64,000 bases of DNA. It comes from Chryseobacterium turcicum (lineage in GTDB: Bacteria > Bacteroidota > Bacteroidia > Flavobacteriales > Weeksellaceae). Within the stretch, counting starts at the first letter, position 1; each line of letters starts with the position of its first letter. The notes beneath the pieces are model-generated. The model saw nothing but the letters and a program-made list of their open reading frames with translations, had not been told where the DNA came from and ran no database searches. The stretch is taken from contig NZ_JAJNAY010000001.1 of NCBI RefSeq assembly GCF_021010565.1, positions 3,142,001 through 3,206,000 on the forward strand, in the 5' to 3' direction. Positions 47,485-55,828 of the stretch are shown here, piece after piece. Both the position numbers and the translations under genes were made by a program.

Positions 47485-49614
47485 ATGAAAAAACATTTAC
47501 TTTTAATAAGTACATTGGCAATTTCTCTAGTGAGTGCACAAAGCAATGAAGCATTGAAGAGAGGATTTGAGAGACAAAACAAAGAGAACAATGCAAAATT
47601 TGACTCTTATGTTGCAAAACGCTACGGAGCTGAAAAATCACCAAAAGTTTTAAAAGAAATAGAAGAACAAAGAGCTAATTTAGGTGGTTTTTCACCAGAT
47701 GGGAAACCTTATTTCTTAAGTAATGAAGATCTTAGGCAAGTTAAGAATGCAAATGCTGATGCCTTAACTACTGCAGGAGGAGTACCTGGTCTAGCAGGAA
47801 CTTACAATGGTGAAGGTATTAAGTTTACTGTCTTTGATGGAGGTAGAATCTATGCCGCTCATCCAGCATTTGACAATATTGCAGCAGGTGCACCAGTAAG
47901 AGTAACTAACCAAGAAGCAGCTACAAACAACTATAGTGCTCATTCAACCGGAGTGGCAGGATTTATTGGAAGTAAATCCATCAGTGTAAGTGGTGGTGGT
48001 CTTAATGGAAACATTCAAGGGGTAGCAATTAATTCTACATTCGATTCATATCGATTTGCTACAACAACACTTCCTGGAAACACCTCCACAAGTACAGTTT
48101 TTCAAAAAATTGTGACAGCACAACCCCTTATTTCAAATCACTCTTATGGTGTAAACTCAGGGTGGACTATTAGTACCGTAAGTGGGCAAACTGCATTAGT
48201 ATGGGGTGGAGTATTTACAAGCCCAGACCAATCTGCAGATTTGCAAGGAACGTATTTTACGAATGATCAAAATTACGATCAAATAGTATATACTAATCCG
48301 TCATATATTATTGTAAAATCATCCGGAAACTATTTCGGGATGGGACCAGATTTACCAGGAGCGGATACTGCTCCTAAATATTACTCCGGTAGCAATTCTT
48401 TAGTTGCTTTTAGTCCTACAGACATATTACCCACAACCAATTGTGCATTAGGATATGATTGTATCGGACCAGGATCATTGGCTAAAAACATTATTGTAGT
48501 TGGAGCTACAGATGTAATCTCCACTAATAATTTCAAATATACTGTCTCTACTGACGTAGTACATTCTGATTACAGTAGCGCAGGACCTAGAGATGATGGT
48601 GCTATTAAACCAGATATCGCAACTACAGGTACTGATGTTTTTTCTCCAGCAACTGCTGAAGATACAACGGGAAGTGTTAGTTATAGCTATGGAAGCGGAA
48701 CATCATATTCAGCACCAGTTGTAACAGGTGTCATAGGCTTATGGAGCCAAATTAATAAACAACTTTTTAATAATCAATTATTAAATGCAGCAAGTGCTAA
48801 AACATTAATGGTTCATTCTGCTCAGGAAGCTGGAAATGTTGGTCCAGATCCATGGTTTGGATGGGGTTATATAGATGCAAAAAAAGGTGCACAATTATTA
48901 GTTGGTAAATCTAACAATTCAATACTATTTAATGATGAAACTTTAAGTAGCGGCGTTGCAAATATTAAAACAGTTAAAGCTTCTGGAAATGAGCCTTTAA
49001 AAGTTACAATTTCTTGGATTGATCCTGAATATGTTATTCCTGCCAACCTCTCGTGGGCACAAGCTTACAACAACAGATCTTCAAGATTAGTTAACGATTT
49101 AGATGTGAGAATTATTGACACTACTACCAATACTTCATATCAACCTTGGAAATTAGATGCAAACAATCCAATGACTCCTGCAACAAAAGGGGATAACATT
49201 GTAGACAACGTAGAACAAGTAGTTTTAGACAATCCAGTTGCTGGCAGAACGTATAGAATAGAAGTAACTAATAAAGGAATGCTTGTTAACAATGCTACAA
49301 CTCCTGCTCCTACTCCTCAAAACTATTCAATAATCGTTACAGGATTTACTGAAGTTTTAGGAACAAAAGATGTTGCAAATCCTGAAAACGGAATTATTAT
49401 CGCACCAACTCTTACTAAAGATGTGGTAAACATTTTGAAAGCACCTAAAAAATCTAACTACACAGTATATGATTTATCTGGTAAAAAATTACAGAATGGT
49501 GTAATTAATAATGCCAAAGAAACAATTAATTTATCTTCTTACACTAGTGGTATTTACATCATTGAAGTAAAAACGGATAAAGACGTTATTTCTAAAAAAG
49601 TTATCAAAGAATAA
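47485..49614 (+). CDS. Subtilisin-like (S8) serine protease, T9SS secreted
   Basis: 709 residues. Signal peptide about 1-18 (SLVSAQ). Catalytic triad candidates are Asp118 (FDGGRIYAAHPAF), His153 (SAHSTGVAGF) and Ser407 (GSGTSYSAPVVTG), in the order and spacing of S8 peptidases. A beta-rich domain at about 480-630 (VKVTISWIDPEY, VNDLDVRI) follows, then a type A T9SS sorting domain (ILKAPKKSNYTVYDLSGKKL to KKVIKE). Acts extracellularly on proteins. It ends at a terminator that overlaps the next promoter. Confidence 0.93.
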   Translation: MKKHLLLISTLAISLVSAQSNEALKRGFERQNKENNAKFDSYVAKRYGAEKSPKVLKEIEEQRANLGGFSPDGKPYFLSNEDLRQVKNANADALTTAGGVPGLAGTYNGEGIKFTVFDGGRIYAAHPAFDNIAAGAPVRVTNQEAATNNYSAHSTGVAGFIGSKSISVSGGGLNGNIQGVAINSTFDSYRFATTTLPGNTSTSTVFQKIVTAQPLISNHSYGVNSGWTISTVSGQTALVWGGVFTSPDQSADLQGTYFTNDQNYDQIVYTNPSYIIVKSSGNYFGMGPDLPGADTAPKYYSGSNSLVAFSPTDILPTTNCALGYDCIGPGSLAKNIIVVGATDVISTNNFKYTVSTDVVHSDYSSAGPRDDGAIKPDIATTGTDVFSPATAEDTTGSVSYSYGSGTSYSAPVVTGVIGLWSQINKQLFNNQLLNAASAKTLMVHSAQEAGNVGPDPWFGWGYIDAKKGAQLLVGKSNNSILFNDETLSSGVANIKTVKASGNEPLKVTISWIDPEYVIPANLSWAQAYNNRSSRLVNDLDVRIIDTTTNTSYQPWKLDANNPMTPATKGDNIVDNVEQVVLDNPVAGRTYRIEVTNKGMLVNNATTPAPTPQNYSIIVTGFTEVLGTKDVANPENGIIIAPTLTKDVVNILKAPKKSNYTVYDLSGKKLQNGVINNAKETINLSSYTSGIYIIEVKTDKDVISKKVIKE

Positions 49615-49637
49615 TTATAATTCCATATAATTTTAAG

Positions 49638-49671
49638 CAAAACACTAACACTTGTTAGTGTTTTGTTTTTT
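49638..49671 (+). terminator. Terminator of the S8 protease gene
   Basis: Stem of about 12 pairs CAAAACACTAAC/GTTAGTGTTTTG, then seven T. Overlaps the -33 region of the next gene. Confidence 0.8.
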
Positions 49672-49683
49672 TATGTATATTTG
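49652..49683 (+). promoter_or_regulatory. Promoter for the fused E1 gene, probably leaderless
   Basis: TTG (49652-49654) lies in the loop and right arm of the terminator. TATATTTG (49676-49683) follows 21 bases on. The ATG is at 49690, only six bases further, so transcription should begin at or next to the start codon. Confidence 0.6.
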
Positions 49684-49689
49684 CTTCCT

Positions 49690-51762
49690 ATGGAAAATAC
49701 ACTTCACGAGAAAGTTTCAAAAGATATTTTGCTTAAAGCTTATAACCACATGATGCTTGCCAAAGCGATGGCAGATATTTATGAAGAGAACAGAAATGTT
49801 ACCAAATATGTTCATAGTACATCAAGAGGTCATGAAGCAATTCAGCTGGCAACGGCTTATCAATTAAAAAAAGAAGACTGGGTTTCGCCTTATTACAGAG
49901 ACGAAAGTATTCTTTTGGGGATAGGTTTTCAGCCTTACCAATTGATGTTACAGTTATTGGCAAAAGCTGATGATCCTTTTTCTGGAGGTAGATCTTATTA
50001 TTCTCATCCTTCAAGCAGAGATGAAGACAAGCCAAAAATTATTCATCAAAGTTCAGCAACAGGAATGCAGACCATTCCTACTGCGGGAGTTGCGCAAGGA
50101 ATAAAATATATTCAGGATTTTAATTTACAGCAATTTGAAAATAATCCAGTTGTTATTTGTAGTCTTGGAGACAATTCTGTAACAGAAGGTGAAGTGAGTG
50201 AGGCATTACAGTTTGCAGCTTTACACCAACTTCCCATTATTTTCTTAGTTCAAGACAACGAATGGGGGATTTCGGTTACCAAAGAAGAAGCAAGAACTTG
50301 TGATGCTTATGATTTCGTAGCTGGTTTTGAAGGTTTAGGCAGAATGCGAGTTGACGGAACCAATTTCTCAGAAAGTTTTGAGGTAATGAAAAAGGCTGTC
50401 GATTTTGTAAGAGAAGAAAGAAAACCTTTATTAGTTTGCGCAAAAACTGTTTTAATTGGTCACCATACTTCGGGAGTAAGAAGAGAATTCTATAGAGATG
50501 AGGAAGATTTAACCAAGCACAGAGCAAAAGACCCGGGAGAAATCTTGAGAAATCAATTGCTTGAATCTGGTGTTGATGAAGATTTATTAAAACAAATTAC
50601 TAAAAAAGCTCGTCTTGAAGTAGAAGAAGCATTCGAAAAAGCTCAAAAAGCTGAAGATCCGAAGCCTGAAACTGTAATGCAGCATATTTTCGCACCTACT
50701 CCTATTACAGAAGAAGTAGGAACTCGTGAGCCGGAAGGCGGAGAAAAAATAGTAATGGTAGATGCTGCCATACATGCTATTCAGGAAATCATGTGGAAAC
50801 ATCCTGAAGCATTATTGTACGGACAAGATGTTGGAGAAAGAATTGGTGGAGTTTTCCGTGAGACAGTAACTTTAGGTAAAAAATTCGGAAGCAAAAGAGT
50901 TTTCAATACAGCAATTCAGGAGGCTTATATTATAGGTTCTACAACCGGAATGAGCGCAGTTGGTTTAAAACCAATTGTTGAAGTTCAGTTTGCAGATTAT
51001 ATTTATCCGGGAATCAATCAGTTGATTACGGAAATCTCAAAATCAAGTTATTTATCTCAGGGTAAATTCCCGGTGAGTAATATTATTCGTGTTCCAATCG
51101 GAGCTTACGGTGGTGGTGGGCCTTACCACAGCGGAAGTGTAGAAAGTATTTTAGCCAATATTAAAGGTATTAAAATCGCTTATCCAAGTAATGCTGCTGA
51201 TTTTAAAGGTTTATTAAAAGCTGCTTATTACGACCCGAATCCTGTAGTAATGCTGGAACATAAAGGTTTATACTGGAGCAAAGTTCCGGGAACTGAAGAT
51301 GCAAAAACTATTGAACCTGCTGAAGATTATATTTTACCTTTCGGAAAAGGAAAAATCGTAATCGAAGCTGATGATAAAGAAATCAAAAAAGGAAACACTG
51401 TTGTAGTAATCACTTACGGAATGGGTGTTTACTGGGCAAAAGAAGCGGTTAAAAACTTTAATGGAAAAGTTGAGGTGATTGATTTAAGAACCATTATTCC
51501 TTTGGATGAAGAATTGGTTTTTGAAAGAGTAAAAGCACACGGAAAATGTATTGTTTTAACAGAAGAACAGCTTAATAATTCTTTTGCCGAAGCCTTTGCA
51601 CACCGTATTTCTAAAAACTGCTTCAAATACCTCGATGCCCCTGTTGAAACAATGGGAGCGCTTGATACTCCTGCAGTTCCGATTAATTTAATTTTGGAAA
51701 AAGAAATGCTTCCAAACGCTGAAAAACTAAGTGCTAAAATTGAAGAAATGTTGAAATATTAA
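49690..51762 (+). CDS. Fused E1 alpha-beta 2-oxoacid dehydrogenase (thiamine-dependent)
   Basis: 690 residues from ATG 49690 (MENTLHEKVSKD); the frame extends to 49663, but the promoter lies inside that stretch. The alpha half (about 1-330) has the TPP site GDNSVTEGEV to VQDN (160-190). The beta half (about 350-690) has GQDVGERIGGVFRETVTL and VIDLRTIIPLDEE. Such single-chain E1 proteins in Bacteroidetes are usually branched-chain 2-oxoacid dehydrogenase components, which would yield branched-chain acyl-CoA primers. E2 and E3 are not adjacent. Confidence 0.9.
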   Translation: MENTLHEKVSKDILLKAYNHMMLAKAMADIYEENRNVTKYVHSTSRGHEAIQLATAYQLKKEDWVSPYYRDESILLGIGFQPYQLMLQLLAKADDPFSGGRSYYSHPSSRDEDKPKIIHQSSATGMQTIPTAGVAQGIKYIQDFNLQQFENNPVVICSLGDNSVTEGEVSEALQFAALHQLPIIFLVQDNEWGISVTKEEARTCDAYDFVAGFEGLGRMRVDGTNFSESFEVMKKAVDFVREERKPLLVCAKTVLIGHHTSGVRREFYRDEEDLTKHRAKDPGEILRNQLLESGVDEDLLKQITKKARLEVEEAFEKAQKAEDPKPETVMQHIFAPTPITEEVGTREPEGGEKIVMVDAAIHAIQEIMWKHPEALLYGQDVGERIGGVFRETVTLGKKFGSKRVFNTAIQEAYIIGSTTGMSAVGLKPIVEVQFADYIYPGINQLITEISKSSYLSQGKFPVSNIIRVPIGAYGGGGPYHSGSVESILANIKGIKIAYPSNAADFKGLLKAAYYDPNPVVMLEHKGLYWSKVPGTEDAKTIEPAEDYILPFGKGKIVIEADDKEIKKGNTVVVITYGMGVYWAKEAVKNFNGKVEVIDLRTIIPLDEELVFERVKAHGKCIVLTEEQLNNSFAEAFAHRISKNCFKYLDAPVETMGALDTPAVPINLILEKEMLPNAEKLSAKIEEMLKY

Positions 51763-51784
51763 TTCAATCAAAAATAAATATAAG

Positions 51785-51812
51785 ACCTCTAAAATTTTTA
51801 GAGGTTTTTTTG
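51785..51812 (+). terminator. Terminator of the E1 gene
   Basis: Ten-pair stem ACCTCTAAAA/TTTTAGAGGT followed by a T run. Confidence 0.85.
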
Positions 51813-51833
51813 TGCAGTTTTATTACATTTAAT

Positions 51834-51852
51834 GAATCATTAGTGATGATTC
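51834..51852. promoter_or_regulatory. Palindrome before the bestrophin gene
   Basis: GAATCAT, five bases, ATGATTC, just after a one-mismatch -7 element TACATTTA (51824-51831) and eight bases before the ATG. A possible operator or leader hairpin. Confidence 0.3.
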
Positions 51853-51859
51853 AAAATTT

Positions 51860-52891
51860 ATGATTACAACAAAATACGTCAATTACAGACAGGTTCTCAA
51901 CTTATCAGGATTTCATGTTATTCTGATTTCCATTTGGTGTACGTTAATTGCCGTGCTTTTTCATGTTTTCCATTGGGACTGGATGATTATTCCTTGGGTT
52001 CCCGTTGCACTGATTGGTACCGCTGAAGCTTTTTTGGTTGGTTTTAAAAATAATCAGGCATATGATAGATTGTGGGAAGCCCGAAAAATATGGGGCGGAA
52101 TTGTCAATTCAAGCCGTTCGTTTGCCTCAATGATTTACGCTTTTGATACCAATAATGAAAAATTGGGAAAATTTGATTTAGAAGACCGCAAAAAAAAGAT
52201 TGTCCACCGCCACATTGCCTGGCTGTATGCTTTTCGTGAGCAGCTTTTAGTTCCTGCCGAATGGGAACATATAAAAGTAGAACAAGAACATTTTAAAAAC
52301 ATAGACCACAAACGAAACCGATTAATCAAAGCCGGTTTTCCGGATTATGGAAGAACTCCGATTTTTCTTAATAAATATCTATCTGAAGAAGAAGCTGAGC
52401 TGCAATCGCACTATAAAAATTTCGCAACTTACCTTATTGCTCAGCAATCGAAAGATGTGAATGAACTGAAAAATAGGGAAGCCATTTCAGAATTTAATCA
52501 AATACAGCTTCAAGATTGTCTTAATGAATTTTATACGTTGCAGGGACAAGCCGAGCGAATTAAGAAATTTCCTTTACCTAGGCAGTTTGCAAGTACAGCT
52601 TTTGTTTTTAATATTATTTTTATCGCCTTACTTCCTTTAGGTTTGGTGAGCGAATTTGCCAAACTAGGTGACTGGGGAATTTGGGCATCAATCCCTTTTT
52701 GTATTATCATTGGCTGGATTTATATTATTATGGAATTGGTGGGTGATTATTCTGAAAATCCTTTCGAAGGACTGATGTTTGATATTCCTATGCTTTCTAT
52801 TTGCCGAGCCATAGAAATTGACCTTCTTCAAATGACTGGCGAAACAGATTTACCCGACGCTATTACTTCTAAAAATGGAGTTTTAGTTTAG
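51860..52891 (+). CDS. Bestrophin-family (UPF0187) membrane channel
   Basis: 343 residues. Four hydrophobic segments in a bestrophin pattern: two at about 15-60 (HVILISIWCTLIAVLFHVFHW, WMIIPWVPVALIGTAEAFLVGF), then a long cytoplasmic helix region (NNQAYDRLWEARKIWGGIVNSSRSFA), and two at about 250-300. The terminal GDYSENPFEGLMFDIPM is the family's neck/C-terminal signature. Bacterial bestrophins are pentameric ion channels; the ion carried here is not determined. Confidence 0.9.
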   Translation: MITTKYVNYRQVLNLSGFHVILISIWCTLIAVLFHVFHWDWMIIPWVPVALIGTAEAFLVGFKNNQAYDRLWEARKIWGGIVNSSRSFASMIYAFDTNNEKLGKFDLEDRKKKIVHRHIAWLYAFREQLLVPAEWEHIKVEQEHFKNIDHKRNRLIKAGFPDYGRTPIFLNKYLSEEEAELQSHYKNFATYLIAQQSKDVNELKNREAISEFNQIQLQDCLNEFYTLQGQAERIKKFPLPRQFASTAFVFNIIFIALLPLGLVSEFAKLGDWGIWASIPFCIIIGWIYIIMELVGDYSENPFEGLMFDIPMLSICRAIEIDLLQMTGETDLPDAITSKNGVLV

Positions 52892-52916
52892 AGCTTATTT
52901 AAATGAAAATAATTTA

Positions 52917-52982
52917 TCTCGCTGATTTAGCAGATTAATTTCTGCTGTTTTTAATCTGCTAAATCTGTATAATCTGCGAGAA
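52917..52982. repeat. Palindromic intergenic repeat, CTCGCTGATTTAGCAGATTA type
   Basis: About 65 bases: TCTCGC, GATTTAGCAGATTA, a short loop, TAATCTGCTAAATC, an inserted stretch, then GCGAGA. The arms pair to form a long hairpin. In a 370-base gap (52892-53261) that holds only this and the family A repeat. Confidence 0.55.
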
Positions 52983-53094
52983 TTATATAAAAATTGATTG
53001 GAAAAAATCAAAAGCTAATCATGCAGAATTTAAATTAATACAACTTAAACAGGTTCTTAATTTTAAAGATACATCCTAAGATACGGACCACTTT

Positions 53095-53172
53095 GCAGCC
53101 CGACTTGAGCGGAAATCCTTTTTTGTTGGTTGAGCTTGTCGAAACCAACAAAAAAGATTGGGAGCGGAAGGC
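53095..53172 (+). repeat. Dispersed palindromic repeat, family A, copy 2
   Basis: GCAGCCCGACTTGAGCGGAAATCC, T run, a loop with GTTGGTTGAGCTTGTCGAAACCAAC, A run, GATTGGGAGCGGAAGGC. Inverse orientation to 2949-3014. The loop holds a TTCGACAAGCTCA-type element as its inverse. Confidence 0.6.
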
Positions 53173-53261
53173 ATAAATGAGAAAAAAGCGAAGGCTTTTA
53201 TCGAAGTTTACGAACGAAGTTCTAAGCTGCCCAAAACCTAATAAGCAGATTCGATGATATA

Positions 53262-53720
53262 CTACAAAATAATTTTGGTCGTATTTTTTACTTCCGAGAT
53301 TGTAAAAGAACTGTGTGTACTTGCGATATGCTGTAAAGTCGTGAGTTTGGTTAACATAAAATTTCTGTAATCATCCATATCTTTTAGACAGATTTTTAGA
53401 ATATAGTCGTAATCGCCGCTTACATGAAAACATTCGGTGACTTCCTGTAGATTCATCACTTCTTTTTCAAACTGCATCACATATTCTTTTTTGTGCTGCG
53501 TTAATTTCACATGACATAAAATCAAAAACTTTCTATCAATTTTTGTTTTGTCTACTAACGCAACATATTTAGAAATAACTCCTGAGTTTTCCAGCTTTTT
53601 GATGCGCTCATAAACTGCCGTTACCGAAAGACCAAGCTTGTAAGACAGCTCTTTGGTAGTTTGCTTGCAATCTTCTTGTAAATATTGCAACAGTTTTTTA
53701 TCGGTTTCATCAAAAGTCAT
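53262..53720 (-). CDS. Lrp/AsnC-family transcriptional regulator
   Basis: 152 residues. A winged helix-turn-helix at 1-60 (DKKLLQYLQEDCKQTTKELSYKLGLSVTAVYERIKKLENSG) precedes the RAM/AsnC effector domain (about 65-145, FHVSGDYDYILKICLKDMDDY). Lrp/AsnC proteins bind amino acids and DNA as dimers and higher oligomers. Divergent from a gamma-lyase-family enzyme with a palindrome between, so it probably controls that gene and itself. A -7 element at 53759-53752 lies upstream of it. Confidence 0.92.
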   Translation of the reverse strand: MTFDETDKKLLQYLQEDCKQTTKELSYKLGLSVTAVYERIKKLENSGVISKYVALVDKTKIDRKFLILCHVKLTQHKKEYVMQFEKEVMNLQEVTECFHVSGDYDYILKICLKDMDDYRNFMLTKLTTLQHIASTHSSFTISEVKNTTKIIL

Positions 53721-53751
53721 AGATTATATTTTATTAAAAATTATAAAAAAA

Positions 53752-53759
53752 CAAATATA
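53752..53759 (-). promoter_or_regulatory. -7 element for the Lrp/AsnC gene
   Basis: TATATTTG on the minus strand, 32 bases before the ATG. A clear -33 TTG is missing. Confidence 0.5.
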
Positions 53760-53772
53760 ACCAACTTACATT

Positions 53773-53794
53773 CTATAAAAATTAAATTTTATAG
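53773..53794. promoter_or_regulatory. Candidate Lrp/AsnC operator palindrome
   Basis: CTATAAAA, six AT bases, TTTTATAG: a perfect 8-base-arm inverted repeat in the 146-base divergent region. It lies next to the regulator's -7 element, and Lrp sites are AT-rich palindromes. Confidence 0.5.
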
Positions 53795-53866
53795 TTTTAT
53801 TTTCTAAATATTTAAATTATAGTTGTTATATGCATCAGAATTATTCATTTTTAAAACAAAAAAAAT

Positions 53867-55096
53867 ATGGACCAATTCAATGCAGCCAATGAGATACAGG
53901 ATCTTCAGTATTTTGGAGAGTTCGGAGGCGTAAATCCTTCAATTTCTGATAGCTCAACGTATACTTTTCTTTCAGCAAAAACAATGTTTGATACTTTTGA
54001 AGGTAATGCAGAGGGTTGTTATCTATACTCAAGACATTCATCACCGATGAACCTTTACCTTTCTGAGGCTTTGGCAAAAATGGAAAACACAGAAGCTGCC
54101 AATGTAACTGCTTCAGGAATGGGTGCCATTACTTCTGTTTTGATGCAGGTTTGCAAATCGGGTGACCATATTATTTCAAGCAGAACAATCTACGGCGGAA
54201 CGTATGCTTTTATGAAAAATTTTCTGCCGCCTTTTCAAATTGAAACTTCATTTGTAGATATCAATAATTTTGAATCTATCGAAAATGCTATTAACGAAAA
54301 CACAAAGATTATATATTGCGAAAGTGTAAGCAATCCGCTTTTAGAAGTCGCTGATTTGAGAAGGCTTTCTGAAATCTGTAAAAAGCACAATCTAAAACTT
54401 ATTGTAGATAACACTTTTTCTCCACTTACCATCTCTCCTACTCTTTTGGGTGCAGATATTGTCATCCACAGTTTAACCAAATTCATCAACGGAAGCAGCG
54501 ATACTGTGGGTGGAGTGTATTGCGCAAGTCAGGAATTTATTAATGATACCAAAAATGTAAACAACGGAGCGTGTATGCTTTTGGGTCCTACAATGGATAG
54601 TTTCAGGTCTGCAAGTATTCTTAAAAACTTAAGAACGCTACACATCAGAATGAAACAACATAGTCACAATGCTTTATATCTTGCTCAAAAATTTGAGGAA
54701 GATGGGTTGAAAGTTTCGTATCCAGGTTTGAAATCTCACAAAAATCATGATTTAATGAAAAGCATGATGCATAAAGAATTCGGATTTGGGGGATTACTAA
54801 CTTTAGATGCTGGAACAACCGACAAAGCCAACGAACTGATGGAAATGATGCAACAGGAAAACTTAGGCTATTTAGCGGTAAGTTTAGGCTTTTACAAAAC
54901 ACTATTCTCATGCTCAGGAAGTTCAACTTCATCAGAAATCCCTGAAGAGGAACGTGAAGCAATGGGAATTTCTGACGGATTAATAAGATTCTCAATCGGT
55001 CTCGACCACGATATCGAACGAACATACGAAAAGATGAAAGAATGCATGCTCAAAACAGGCGTTCTAAACCATGAAATCACTTCATCCATATTTTAA
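53867..55096 (+). CDS. Cys/Met-metabolism PLP enzyme (gamma-lyase/synthase family)
   Basis: 409 residues of fold-type I, gamma subfamily. The PLP lysine is Lys205 in HSLTKFINGSSDTVGG; VDNTFSPL and SGMGAIT support the fold. The Tyr-Gly-Cys segment of true methionine gamma-lyases reads YGGT here, so a cystathionine synthase or lyase role is as likely as methionine gamma-lyase. Position next to an Lrp/AsnC regulator fits amino-acid-responsive control. The exact reaction is not settled by sequence. Terminator at 55106-55140. Confidence 0.88.
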   Translation: MDQFNAANEIQDLQYFGEFGGVNPSISDSSTYTFLSAKTMFDTFEGNAEGCYLYSRHSSPMNLYLSEALAKMENTEAANVTASGMGAITSVLMQVCKSGDHIISSRTIYGGTYAFMKNFLPPFQIETSFVDINNFESIENAINENTKIIYCESVSNPLLEVADLRRLSEICKKHNLKLIVDNTFSPLTISPTLLGADIVIHSLTKFINGSSDTVGGVYCASQEFINDTKNVNNGACMLLGPTMDSFRSASILKNLRTLHIRMKQHSHNALYLAQKFEEDGLKVSYPGLKSHKNHDLMKSMMHKEFGFGGLLTLDAGTTDKANELMEMMQQENLGYLAVSLGFYKTLFSCSGSSTSSEIPEEEREAMGISDGLIRFSIGLDHDIERTYEKMKECMLKTGVLNHEITSSIF

Positions 55097-55105
55097 TTAT
55101 TGTAT

Positions 55106-55140
55106 AAAAGCTGTCGATTATCGGCAGCTTTTATTTTTTT
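55106..55140 (+). terminator. Terminator of the PLP enzyme gene
   Basis: AAAAGCTGTCGA/TCGGCAGCTTTT stem with one G.T pair and loop TTA, then seven T. Confidence 0.85.
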
Positions 55141-55200
55141 ATTGACCTATCCTTTTAGTCAATTTTAAAGAACAACTATTAATAAATGGTTTTCTAACAG

Positions 55201-55285
55201 AGGCCCTTCAACAAGCTCAGGGTGACACCTCTAATATCAACCTCAATATTTGAACATTATCAGGTTCAGCTTATCGAAGCCATTC
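55201..55285. repeat. CTTCAACAAGCTCAG-type dispersed elements
   Basis: CCTTCAACAAGCTCAGGGTGACA (55204-55226) and, inverted, GGTTCAGCTTATCGAAGCC (55263-55281). The same core sits inverted at 53129-53153 within the family A loop. Non-coding. Confidence 0.5.
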
Positions 55286-55316
55286 TTTACAAAAGGAATA
55301 AGTCATTTTTTTATTT

Positions 55317-55475
55317 AAACCGCAAAAGTCACAAAAGATATTTTGAGCAATATTTTTATACTATAAAAAAGCTTAGAAAAAGAAAATCTCAGATTTTCAA
55401 AACTTATGTGTTCTTCTATAATTTATGCTTTAAACTTAAAATAACTAATGTGTTAAAAGCTTTTGTGTTTAAATT
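55317..55475. repeat. Degenerate relative of the family C element
   Basis: Begins AAACCGCAAAAGTCACAAAAG and ends TTTTGTGTTTAAA, echoing the ACGCAAAG/CTTTGCGT ends of the two units to its right. An 88-codon frame here is not credible as a gene. Confidence 0.4.
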
Positions 55476-55498
55476 AACTTATTTTTAAGTAATCTTTA

Positions 55499-55650
55499 AC
55501 GCAAAGTTCAATTAATATTCTTGATTATTTAAGGAGCAAAGAGGAATCAACAAGTTGATTGACGAAGCTATGTTTTCAAGCTTCGCGTAGCAAATTCATT
55601 TGCCTTTGCCTTCTAAAAATTAACGCTTTGAAAAAAGAACCTTTGCGTTT
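55499..55650. repeat. Family C element, unit 1
   Basis: A 152-base unit bounded by ACGCAAAGTTC and GAACCTTTGCGTTT, inverted repeats of each other. The interior has GAAGCTATGTTTTCAAGCTTCGCG, a hairpin. The following unit is very similar. Confidence 0.7.
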
Positions 55651-55666
55651 AAAAAATCTTCATTTC

Positions 55667-55821
55667 ACGCAAAGTTTAATTAATTGTTCTTCATAGTTTA
55701 AGGAGCACAAAGAGCAATCAACAAGTTGATTAGATGAAGCTATGTTTTCAAGCTTCGCGTAGCAAATTCATTTGCCTTTGCCTTCTAAAAATCAACGCTT
55801 TAAAAAAGAACCTTTGCGTTT
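55667..55821. repeat. Family C element, unit 2
   Basis: A 155-base unit with the same ends and interior as 55499-55650, mostly identical. It finishes seven bases before the glycosyltransferase stop codon. Confidence 0.7.
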
Positions 55822-55828
55822 AAAAGCT

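Noticed and set aside
52892..53261. CRISPR-like or RNA gene in the structured intergenic DNA
   Set aside because: Palindromes are single, not regularly spaced, and I see no cas gene or tRNA pattern.
55222..55488. 88-codon open frame with Lys/Phe-rich translation
   Set aside because: It lies wholly in repeat DNA, begins in a REP-like core, has no family similarity and no promoter.
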